NCBI GenBank assembly: GCA_905213265.1 | Contig: CAJMHR010000026.1 | Location: 1-31,471 of the forward strand | From: an uncultured Collinsella sp. | Lineage (GTDB): Bacteria; Actinomycetota; Coriobacteriia; Coriobacteriales; Coriobacteriaceae | Length of the DNA: 31,471 nucleotides | Direction of reading: 5' to 3' | Shown: piece by piece, positions 22,627 to 29,813 of the stretch | How the letters are laid out: each line of letters starts with the position of its first letter | How positions within the stretch are numbered: position 1 is the stretch's first letter | Position numbers and translations under genes: made by a program | Notes under the pieces: generated by a model | The model's database searches: none | Told to the model about the DNA's origin: nothing | What the model saw: the letters and a program-made list of their open reading frames with translations, nothing else

Positions 22627-22924
22627 GTCTCGATCTGTAACAGGTAGGGCCGATTTCGGACGTTAGATATTACAGATCGAGACGGTTCCGCTTAGCTAAC
22701 CATTTCATCTAAATCTGTAACACCAAAGGCGAATTTCAGCTGCTAGATGTTTCAGATTGAGATATTGCTGCGGGACGATTCCGTTTGTCTCGATCTGTAA
22801 CAGGAAGAACCAATTTTTGGTACCAGATGTTACAGATTGAGATAAACCCAAAGGGAGGGGCCGGTATGTCTCAATCTGTAACAGCTGGGGCCGTTTTTAC
22901 CGAGTAGTTGTTACAGATCGAGAT
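22627..22924. repeat. Array of four 57-bp palindromic units with an 80-bp period
   Basis: Units lie at 22627-22683, 22708-22762, 22787-22843 and 22868-22924. Each has 15-16-bp inverted arms (GTCTCGATCTGTAACA and its complement, with few changes) around a 25-nt centre; all four centres are 25 nt. The units start 80, 80 and 81 bp apart, leaving spacers of about 24 bp that do not resemble each other. The centres share a loose pattern with a TTT core and partial inner stems (ccga/tcgg in unit 1, accaa/ttggt in unit 3). Unit 2 is the most degenerate. It occupies the gap between two convergent operons, codes for nothing visible and does not fit CRISPR. Confidence 0.9.
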
Positions 22925-22962
22925 TGTTTGTCGAGTCGGGTCACAGGGTAACGTGCGGGCAC

Positions 22963-22995
22963 AAAAAACGGAGCCGTGTCGCCACGACTCCGTTT
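22963..22995 (-). terminator. Intrinsic terminator of glgP (minus strand)
   Basis: On the minus strand, aaacggag (22988-22995) pairs with ctccgttt (22966-22973), with a further cgtg/cacg stem inside, followed by a run of Ts. It lies 28 nt after the glgP stop. Confidence 0.85.
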
Positions 22996-23022
22996 CTCAA
23001 GAGAATGGGTAAGGGGAATGAG

Positions 23023-25290
23023 CTAGCTCAGGTGCCAGATCTCGTCGTTGTACTGGGAGATGGTGCGGTCGGACGAGAAGGTGCCGGCGTTGGCGATATT
23101 GATGAGCGCCTTGCGCATCCAGGCGTCCTGGTCCTCGTAGTCGGCCAGCACGCGCTCCTTGGTCTGGATGTACTCCTCAATGTCAAGCAGGGCCATAAAC
23201 CAGTCCTTGCCCTTAATGTCGTCGTGCAGGCGCTGCAGGCGCTCGGCATTGCCGGTCGCCATAAAGGCCGGGTTGGTGATGAAGTCCACCAGCAGTTTAA
23301 TGCCGGGCTTGCGGTAGAGCACACCGGCGTCATAGGTGCCGTCGGCATAGAGCTGCTCGACCTGTTTGGACGAGGCACCAAAGGTATAGATGTTCTCGTC
23401 GCCCACGAGCTCGGCAATCTCCACGTTGGCACCGTCGAGCGTGCACAGGGTTAGGGCGCCGTTGAGCATGAACTTCATGTTGGAGGTGCCGCTCGCCTCC
23501 TTGGAGGCCAGGCTGATCTGCTCGGAGATGTCAGCGGCGGGGATCACGCTCTCGGCGGCGGTGACGTTGTAGTTCTCGATCATGACAACCTGCAGGTAGG
23601 GAGCCACGTCGGGGTCGTTTGCAATCCACTGCGACAGCGTCAGGATCAGATGGATGATGTCCTGCGCGATAGTGTAGGCAGGCGCCGCCTTGCCGCCAAA
23701 GATGATGGTGACGGGGTGCTTAGGTCTGTTGCCGTTCTTGATATCGAGGTACTTCCAGATGATGTAGAGCGCGAGCATCTGCTGGCGCTTGTACTCGTGG
23801 ATGCGCTTAACCTGAACATCGATGATAGCGTTGGAGGGAATGGTCACGCCCTGCTCGAGCGCCATGAACTGGCGCATGATGGCCTTAGCCTCGACCTTGG
23901 TGGCGGCCAGGCGCTCAAGAACGTCCTTGTCGTCGGCGAACTTGGCGAGTTTGCTCAGATCGCCGGTGCTGCGCCAGTCGGTGCCGATCACATCGTCGAG
24001 CAGGCTGGCGAGCGCGGGGTTGGCCCCATGGATCCAGCGGCGGAAGGTGATGCCGTTGGTCTTGTTGGAGAACTTCTCGGGATAGATCTCGTAGAACGGA
24101 TGAAGCTCGGTGTCCTCCAGGATCTTGGTGTGGAGGGCGGCTACGCCGTTGATGGAGAAGCCAAAGTGGATGTCCATGTGGGCCATGTGGACGGTGTCGT
24201 GCTCGTCGATGATGGCGACGCGCGGGTCATCGTGCTCGGCTTTCGCGATCTCATCGAGCTTGACGATAATGTCGGCGATGGCGGGGGAGACCTTCTGCAG
24301 GCTGGCGAGCGGCCACTTCTCGAGCGCCTCGGCAAGGATCGTGTGGTTGGTGTAGGCGACCATGGAGCGCACGATGGTCACGGCCTCGTCAAACTCGATG
24401 TCGTGCTCGGTGGTGAGCAGGCGGATGAGCTCGGGGATGACCATGGTGGGGTGCGTGTCGTTAATTTGGACCACGGCGTAGTCGGCCAGATCGTGCAGGT
24501 TGCTGCCGCGCTCGACGGCCTCGTCGATCAGGAGCTGGGCGGCGTTGCTCACCATGAAGTACTCCTGATAGATGCGAAGTAGGCGGCCCTGCTCGTCGGA
24601 ATCGTCGGGGTAGAGGAACAAGGTGAGGTTCTTGGCGATCTCGGTCTTGTCGAAGTCGATGGAGCTGCCGGGGACCAGGCCGTCGTCGACGCTCGCCAGG
24701 TCGAACAGGCGCAGGCGGTTCTTGGTGGGCTGGTCGTAACCGGGCACATCGATGTTGACGAGCTTGGAGGTAACGGCAAAATCGCCGAACTCGACGGTGT
24801 AGGAGCGGTCATCGTCGACTAGGATGTCCTGCTCACCGAGCCACTCGTCGGGGACGGCCTTCTGCTGGTTGTCGACAAAGCGCTGACGGAACAGACCGTA
24901 GTGATAGTTGAGGCCCACGCCGTCGCCGGTCAGGCCCAACGTGGCGATGGAATCCAGGAAGCACGCGGCCAGGCGGCCCAGGCCGCCGTTACCGAGCGAC
25001 GGCTCGACCTCAAACTCCTCAATCTTATTGAGGTCGTGGCCCGCGGCGGTGAGCTGGTCCTTAACCTCGCCATAGATACCGAGGTCGATCATGTTGTTGA
25101 TGAGCAGCTTGCCGATCAAGAATTCGGCGGAGATGTAATAGAGCTTTTTCTTGCTATTGTTGAGCGGGCAGGCGGCTGAGCGCTCCTGCACGAGCTTAAC
25201 GAGCAGTTTGTAAATGCGACGGTCATCGAGCTGCTCGAGCGAGATGCCAAAAGACTGCTCGGCGAGTTCTGCGAGATTGATACGGGGCAT
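23023..25290 (-). CDS. glgP: Glycogen/maltodextrin phosphorylase
   Basis: This PLP enzyme removes glucose from the non-reducing end of alpha-1,4-glucans as glucose-1-phosphate. The PLP-binding motif EASGTSNMKFMLNG places the Schiff-base lysine at Lys606. VEPSLGNGGLGRLAACFLDS, QINDTHPT and KRIHEYKRQ are diagnostic blocks. It has 755 residues, near the short end of the family (about 750-840). The start is ATG 25290, 5 nt behind AGGAGG; the upstream in-frame start at 25326 lacks such a site. malQ lies upstream on the same strand, so the pair can convert imported maltodextrins to glucose and glucose-1-phosphate. Confidence 0.95.
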   Translation of the reverse strand: MPRINLAELAEQSFGISLEQLDDRRIYKLLVKLVQERSAACPLNNSKKKLYYISAEFLIGKLLINNMIDLGIYGEVKDQLTAAGHDLNKIEEFEVEPSLGNGGLGRLAACFLDSIATLGLTGDGVGLNYHYGLFRQRFVDNQQKAVPDEWLGEQDILVDDDRSYTVEFGDFAVTSKLVNIDVPGYDQPTKNRLRLFDLASVDDGLVPGSSIDFDKTEIAKNLTLFLYPDDSDEQGRLLRIYQEYFMVSNAAQLLIDEAVERGSNLHDLADYAVVQINDTHPTMVIPELIRLLTTEHDIEFDEAVTIVRSMVAYTNHTILAEALEKWPLASLQKVSPAIADIIVKLDEIAKAEHDDPRVAIIDEHDTVHMAHMDIHFGFSINGVAALHTKILEDTELHPFYEIYPEKFSNKTNGITFRRWIHGANPALASLLDDVIGTDWRSTGDLSKLAKFADDKDVLERLAATKVEAKAIMRQFMALEQGVTIPSNAIIDVQVKRIHEYKRQQMLALYIIWKYLDIKNGNRPKHPVTIIFGGKAAPAYTIAQDIIHLILTLSQWIANDPDVAPYLQVVMIENYNVTAAESVIPAADISEQISLASKEASGTSNMKFMLNGALTLCTLDGANVEIAELVGDENIYTFGASSKQVEQLYADGTYDAGVLYRKPGIKLLVDFITNPAFMATGNAERLQRLHDDIKGKDWFMALLDIEEYIQTKERVLADYEDQDAWMRKALINIANAGTFSSDRTISQYNDEIWHLS

Positions 25291-25337
25291 GTTTCCTCCT
25301 GTGATGGGTTGATTACATGTCTGCAATTCATAAGAAG

Positions 25338-25371
25338 CCCGTGCGAGGGGATTGGGGTGGCCTCGCGCGGG
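25338..25371 (-). repeat. Hairpin in the malQ-glgP gap
   Basis: An 11-bp stem, cccgtgcgagg (25338-25348) with cctcgcgcggg (25361-25371), one G-T, lies between malQ and glgP. On the minus strand it is followed by a weakly T-rich CTTCTTATG. It may be a weak terminator or an mRNA-processing stem like those in the importer operon. Confidence 0.5.
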
Positions 25372-25419
25372 AAAAGTAAGCGCGTCCGCACGGTGGGGAG
25401 GGGTCGGGCGCGGTAGCTC

Positions 25420-26925
25420 CTATTGAGGAAGCTCGATTTTGGCTTCCGACGGGATGCGGAAGTAGGTCTCGGTCCAGTCGGTGAGTTTGTGCTCGAGCTC
25501 GCGGGTGATGGCGCCGTCGAGCATGCGCCAGGTCCAGTTGCCGCCCAGCGTGGCAGGGGTGTTGATGCGCGCCTCGTTGCCCAAGTTGAGCAGGTCCTGC
25601 ATGGTGTAGATGCACGTGTCGCTCACGCTGGCGGCGATGGTGCGATTGAGTGCATCTGCCATGGGTTCGCCGGCCTGCTGATGGGTGTACAGGGCTGCCT
25701 GCTCGCGCTGACGAGGGGTGGCCGTTCCCTCAAACCAACCGCGTGCCGTCTCGTTGTCGTGGGTGCCCACGTAGGCGACGGTGTTGGCAATGTAGTTGTG
25801 CGGCAGGTAGTACGAGTTGGTGCCCTCAAAGGCAAACTGCAGGATCTTCATGCCGGGGAAGCCCGAGTTGTCGCGCATATCGATGACGCCGGGGGTGAGG
25901 AAGCCCAGGTCCTCGGCGATGATGGGCAGCGTGCCGAGCTTTTCCTCGAGTGTCTTGAAGAGCTTGAGGCCGGGACCCTGCGTCCACGAACCGTAGGACG
26001 AATCAGGCGAGGAGAACGGCACCTCCCAATAGGCCTCGAAGCCGCGGAAGTGATCCAGGCGGATGACGTCGTACATGTCGAGGGCGGCGCGAATGCGGCC
26101 CTCCCACCAGGAGAAGCCGTCGGCCTCCATGGCGTCCCAGTCGTAGATGGGGTTGCCCCAGTACTGGCCGGTGGCCGAGAACTGGTCGGGCGGCGTGCCG
26201 GCGACGCTCACGGGATTGCCGGCGGCGTCGATCTTAAAGAGCTCAGGTGTCGCCCACATCTCGACGGAGTCACGCGAGACATAGATGGGCAGGTCGCCGA
26301 TGATGAGAATGTCGCGCTCGTTGGCATAGGCCTTGAGGCGGCTCCACTGGCGATCGAAGAAGTACTGCGTCATCTGGTGGTAGAGCATGCGCGCGGGATG
26401 GGCGGCGCAGACCTTGGCAGAAGCCTCACCGCGGGTACGGAGCTCTGCGGGCCACTCCCAAAATGCCTTGAGACCGCACTCCTCCTTGACGGTCATGAAC
26501 TCGCAGTAGGGGATGAGCCAGTCTTCGTTGGTTTGGACAAACTCGTCGAAGTCGGCCGGCTTGTCGGCGGCAAAGCGCTCGGCGGCGCGGTCGAGAATCT
26601 GACGACGGCCACCAAAGATGGCGCCATAGTCGACATTGCTGGGGTCGGAGCCCAGGTACACGCCGTCGATATCGCGCTGCTCCAGGTAACCTGCCTCGAT
26701 GAGCTCGGCAAAGTCAATGAAATTGGGATTGCCCGCACGGGCCGAGAACGACTGATAGGGCGAGTCGCCATAGCTCGTCGTCGTAAGGGGCAGAATCTGC
26801 CAATAATGTTGTTTGCACGAGGCGAGGAAATCGACAAAGTCATAGGCGTTCCAGCCAAAGCCGCCGATGCCATACGGTCCGGGCAGAGACGAGATGGGCA
26901 TGAGAACACCGCTTGCATGCTCCAT
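25420..26925 (-). CDS. malQ: 4-alpha-glucanotransferase
   Basis: This GH77 amylomaltase moves alpha-1,4-glucan chains between maltodextrins, releasing glucose and longer chains for phosphorylase. The family N terminus SGVLMPISSLPGPYGIG begins a few residues in. The catalytic residues are Asp291 in RLDHFRGF (nucleophile), Glu338 in IIAEDLG (acid/base) and Asp390 in GTHDNET. It is 501 residues from ATG 26925, the normal size. An in-frame ATG at 26997 would add 24 residues not typical of the family, and a possible -10 (TACAAT, 27016-27011) would leave almost no leader for it. GGACGGTGAG precedes the chosen start. An operator-like site lies upstream at 27024. Confidence 0.93.
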   Translation of the reverse strand: MEHASGVLMPISSLPGPYGIGGFGWNAYDFVDFLASCKQHYWQILPLTTTSYGDSPYQSFSARAGNPNFIDFAELIEAGYLEQRDIDGVYLGSDPSNVDYGAIFGGRRQILDRAAERFAADKPADFDEFVQTNEDWLIPYCEFMTVKEECGLKAFWEWPAELRTRGEASAKVCAAHPARMLYHQMTQYFFDRQWSRLKAYANERDILIIGDLPIYVSRDSVEMWATPELFKIDAAGNPVSVAGTPPDQFSATGQYWGNPIYDWDAMEADGFSWWEGRIRAALDMYDVIRLDHFRGFEAYWEVPFSSPDSSYGSWTQGPGLKLFKTLEEKLGTLPIIAEDLGFLTPGVIDMRDNSGFPGMKILQFAFEGTNSYYLPHNYIANTVAYVGTHDNETARGWFEGTATPRQREQAALYTHQQAGEPMADALNRTIAASVSDTCIYTMQDLLNLGNEARINTPATLGGNWTWRMLDGAITRELEHKLTDWTETYFRIPSEAKIELPQ

Positions 26926-27018
26926 GGATGCACTCACCGTCCTTTTGAATAAGGGGCTGCGCCGTAGATGGATAAACGGCTCGTCCCGAGTTTCCATTTC
27001 TATTGTCCCTATTGTAGA

Positions 27019-27037
27019 ACATGTTGTTTAAACATGT
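27019..27037. promoter_or_regulatory. Predicted TreR-like operator and promoter region of malQ
   Basis: TTGTTTAAACAT (27024-27035) carries the same core as the sites before the PTS and regulator genes. It sits inside a larger inverted repeat, ACATG (27019-27023) and CATGT (27033-27037). A minus-strand TACAAT (27016-27011) just downstream could be the -10 box; no good -35 was found. Confidence 0.5.
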
Positions 27038-27221
27038 ATATAGAGAATGAAAAAGTTGCCGAATTTCGGTGAATGGTAGTGCGCCATAAAGACGATATGA
27101 GCAGAACAATGTGAGCCCCTGCTTCGTATCGTCTTTTGATTCGTGGGCCAAGGCTGACAATGGTCGTCGTCATTAAAATCCGGCAGCCAGCCAGGTTGCC
27201 ACAATGCGAGACTGGCTCACA

Positions 27222-27945
27222 ATGCCACATGTTGCCTCTATTGGCCTTGAGGTGCACGCCCGCAGCATCAAAGGATGCGCCTTCAATCCGTTCACGGGCG
27301 AGATCGGCGGGAAGCCCCTTCTCCTACGACCCCGCCTCCGTCGCCGACTCGATCCTTTCTATCGAGTCGCCCGGGGCAGTCTACGAGTCCGGCGTCACCG
27401 GCTTTCCCTTCTGCAGGGAGCCGCGCTGCCTCGGCGTGGACTGCGTCATCGGCGCGGTCTCCAAGATGCAGAGGCCCGCGGCCGACAAGCGACGCAAGAC
27501 CGACAAGCGCGACGCCGAGTTTTCGGCCAAGCAGCTCGCACTGCACGAAATCGTCGAGGTCCACGTCCCCGACTGCGAGTGCGAGGGCGCCAGGGACCTC
27601 TCCCAGGCCCCTGCCGATGCCCGGGAGAGGTTACCGTGTTACCGTCAAGCAGCGCCTCTCCAAGTACCTGCCCAGGAATGGGCAGTGCCACCCCGGCGGA
27701 GACGACCAGAGAAGGAGGCTCGGGACGTGGACCAGGGCGCACTGGGCCTGGATCGAAGCCGCGGAGATGGCCGACCCCACGGCCCAGCAGGCCCTCGACT
27801 GCTATAAGGAGCGCGTCAAGCGGGCGGTAGACGAGAAGAAGGACCTGGAATCCAAGGTGGAGTCCCAGTCGGAACAGCCCCGATGGAAGCCGACGATGGA
27901 CGTGCTCAGCTGCATGAAGGGCATCGACGTCGTCATCTCCGCTGT
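27222..27945 (+). pseudogene. IS110-family transposase remnant (frameshifted, 3' truncated)
   Basis: The pieces of a DEDD transposase lie in three frames. MPHVASIGLEVHARSIKGCA starts at 27222; near 27312 the frame shifts to SYDPASVADSILSIESPGAVYESG and then VSKMQRPAADKRRKTDKRDAEF; near 27625 it shifts again to QRLSKYLPRNGQ and TWTRAHWAWIEAAEMAD. Homology stops at about 27945 (MKGIDVV), before the C-terminal transposase_20 domain. The first catalytic Asp, usually in GLDVH, is Glu here. It is dead as a gene. Element ends could not be located, and no terminal inverted repeats are expected for IS110. Confidence 0.85.
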
Positions 27946-28316
27946 TAGTGTTAGTGTATTTTTCACCGTTCAGTTTAATGCTACCACTGACAGTTGAAAC
28001 GCCTGTGGAAGGGATAGCCTTGTTGGACGGGGACTATTCGTGATAGTATCGCGCCGCAACATCGAGGCGCGAATCGCCCATGTGGTGGCAGTGCGAGTTT
28101 CGTGAGGTGTGGTGTGGACGGGACGCAGCGTTTTATGGGTCTGGCCGGTCCGACTGGTGTGCAGTTCTGTCGGGCCGGCCGAGATTGGTGAAGAGATCGC
28201 GTTGTTGAATGAGCGAATTTTACAAGCAGCTCTTCAAGGCGCTCTGGGCGTTGGCTAGGGCTGCGCAGTCAATCGCATGCAGCGATAGGCGAGGTGATTG
28301 CTCGATGGGTTGGCGA
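27946..28316. other. Intergenic stretch without a supported gene
   Basis: This 370-bp stretch lies between the transposase remnant and the putative peptide gene. It holds a possible plus-strand promoter, TTGTTG (28020-28025) and TAGTAT (28044-28049) with an 18-bp spacer, and a 12-bp hairpin, ggccggtccgac (28143-28154) with gtcgggccggcc (28169-28180). Neither can be tied to a downstream gene. Confidence 0.4.
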
Positions 28317-28499
28317 CTAGTTTTGTGCCGTACTTGCCCCGGTGCCGTCGTTATCTGCCGAGTACCAGAATGCGTAGGCCGCAACGACGGCATCGTAGAC
28401 GGCTGCAACTACGTTATCCACGACGGCTGCGAAGTTGACTACAACGGGAATGGGGCCGGTTTTGGAATCCATCTTCTCTACTTCTGGGGTCTCGTACAT
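28317..28499 (-). CDS. Putative RiPP precursor peptide (60 residues, Cys-free)
   Basis: The peptide starts MYETPEVEKMDS, a short charged leader of the type seen before peptide-modifying enzymes. It continues with a Val/Ala-rich stretch (PVVVNFAAVVDNVVAAVYDA) holding several aromatic residues (AYAFWYS) and ends in a polar Gly/Ser/Thr/Asn tail. No Cys is present, so thioether sactipeptides and lanthipeptides are unlikely; epimerisation or carbon-carbon crosslinks are conceivable. The ribosome-binding site is strong (AAGGAG, 8 nt before ATG 28499), and it begins 12 nt after the stop of the radical SAM remnant. No terminator was found behind it. A small hydrophobic membrane peptide is the main alternative. 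Confidence 0.55.
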   Translation of the reverse strand: MYETPEVEKMDSKTGPIPVVVNFAAVVDNVVAAVYDAVVAAYAFWYSADNDGTGASTAQN

Positions 28500-28511
28500 G
28501 GGAACATCTCC

Positions 28512-29321
28512 TTAGAGTTGGGACAGGACGCTCAGGTCGCCTAGATCGTCATCGATTAGGTCGATATAGAGGTCGCCGTCCATATTGATGTCTGCAATCA
28601 ACGATGAGATCTCTTCCATCTCGTCAATCGAGTGCATGCGATTGGCCAACGCGGTAATAACGGGTTTATCCCAAACGGTTGCCATTCCGGCATCGTAGTA
28701 TTCCTGAAGACTGTGTTTGCGAACGTTTCCAATGATGAGAGGTATATAGGGGGATACGACGATATCGCCATTGGCGTGGATGGCCACTTGGTCAAATTGC
28801 ATCTGCAGCTGGGGGAATCTGACCAAGTGGTCGATGGGGTCGCCCCACTCAAACATGAAGTAGCCTCGATAGCCTGGATCGTATCGAAGGTCGTTGATCG
28901 TGTTGACCAACCGACGGTATTGATTATTTGAAGGGCGAATTGTGCGGTTTTTTCGGGCTCTGCCGAGGAGCATAAGTGGCTGAACTCGAAGGTCAATTCG
29001 GTCGGTCCTGCTCGACGATTTCAGCTTGTCCCGGAGCATCGTGCAAACTGGTTTGAAATCGTCGACATTAAATGATGTTGGACAAAAGGCAATCGAAAGG
29101 TGCAGCGAAGTTTCGTTCAGCGTGATATCGATGGCGTCTAGTACCCGGTCGTATAGCCCCGGGAACCCCCGCATATGTTCATGAGAATCACGTAGGCCAT
29201 CGAGGCTAAACTGTATGCCGTTTAAACCGGTATGTTCGAGCTCATGCAAAGTAATTGAGCTTGCGAGCAGTCCGTTTGACACGAGGTTGCATTTGACGCC
29301 AGATGTGCTGAGCCGCCGCAA
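28512..29321 (-). pseudogene. Radical SAM (SPASM-like, peptide-modifying) protein lacking its N terminus
   Basis: The 269 readable residues are the middle and C-terminal part of a radical SAM enzyme: GVKCNLVSNGLL, GLNGIQFSLDGLRDSHEHMRG, and a C-terminal segment IHANGDIVVSPYIPLIIGNV aligned with the SPASM region but without its cysteines. The cluster-binding CxxxCxxC, normally about 60-80 residues earlier, is absent. In-frame codons upstream of TTG 29321 still read like the family (PFLVIESL) back to about 29340, then change to unlikely His-rich sequence and reach a stop at 29390. The gene therefore seems to be broken by a recombination event near 29340. Without the cluster it cannot cleave SAM. 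The peptide gene follows it. Confidence 0.7.
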
Positions 29322-29357
29322 GGATTCGATGACAAGGAATGGACTGGAGTGATGGCG

Positions 29358-29711
29358 ATGTCGGACGTTGTGGTTCCAATGGTGGGGTCATGCCTGCTGC
29401 TGGTGTTCGGAATAATGATGTATCGAGGCAAGCTCACGGGATTGCTTGCTGGAATGTCATCGCTATCGGGAGGGCGTTTAGAGGAGGAAAAGCGGACGGC
29501 CGAGTCTCTAGGCACAAACCGAGCGGTGGGGGCGGTTATAGTTTTCTCCGCAATATGTCTCCTTTTTTCGTCCCTTTTTCCGGACAAAAGGGCGATTTTC
29601 GGTCTGATGGTGGCTGCCGTAATAATCGCCGCACTTGCCTATGTAAATAGGGAGTCTATTCGTATGTATATCAAGGCGAAACGGAATCCTGGGCATCGCA
29701 ACCCGCGATAG
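29358..29711 (+). CDS. Small membrane protein, DUF3784-like
   Basis: The 117-residue protein has three hydrophobic segments: residues ~4-25, ~55-75 and ~80-97. A motif between the first two, YRGKLTGLLAGMSSLSGG, resembles the DUF3784 family (first helix, then a Gly-rich turn before a conserved hydrophilic segment). Function of that family is unknown; members are common in Firmicutes and Actinobacteria near exporters. ATG 29358 is chosen for GGAGTGA (29346-29352); GTG 29349 and ATG 29352 are alternatives. It begins almost at the break point of the radical SAM gene, head to head with it. The ABC exporter follows on the same strand. Confidence 0.6.
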   Translation: MSDVVVPMVGSCLLLVFGIMMYRGKLTGLLAGMSSLSGGRLEEEKRTAESLGTNRAVGAVIVFSAICLLFSSLFPDKRAIFGLMVAAVIIAALAYVNRESIRMYIKAKRNPGHRNPR

Positions 29712-29741
29712 TGTTTTGCGAGGATTAACAATAAGGAGTGT

Positions 29742-29813
29742 ATGGGAGCGATTAAGCGGCGAACTAATTCAGTTTTGGATAAAAGGTCGCTTGATGGGGG
29801 CTGGCATGTTTAA
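29742..29813 (+). CDS. Possible 23-codon leader ORF overlapping the ABC exporter start
   Basis: ATG 29742 follows AAGGAG (29733-29738) at 3 nt and the frame runs 23 codons (MGAIKRRTNSVLDKRSLDGG, then three more) to TAA 29811. It overlaps the first codons of the exporter, whose own site is weaker (AAAAGG). It could couple translation of the exporter, or be a small peptide. The spacing is short, so confidence is low. Confidence 0.3.
   Translation: MGAIKRRTNSVLDKRSLDGGWHV

Noticed and set aside
22627..22924. CRISPR array
   Set aside because: The repeating units are 57-bp palindromes with variable centres, only four copies exist, and no cas gene is present.
28143..28180. Terminator of the peptide gene
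   Set aside because: The 12-bp stem has no T tract on either strand and lies about 140 bp beyond the stop.
28209..28544. Plus-strand ORF of 111 codons
   Set aside because: It is antisense to the peptide gene and radical SAM end, has no ribosome-binding site, and its composition does not look like a protein.
29220..29227. GTTTAAAC as another regulon operator
   Set aside because: It lies inside the radical SAM coding remnant and its flanks (CC and CGG) do not extend the TTGTTTAAAC pattern.
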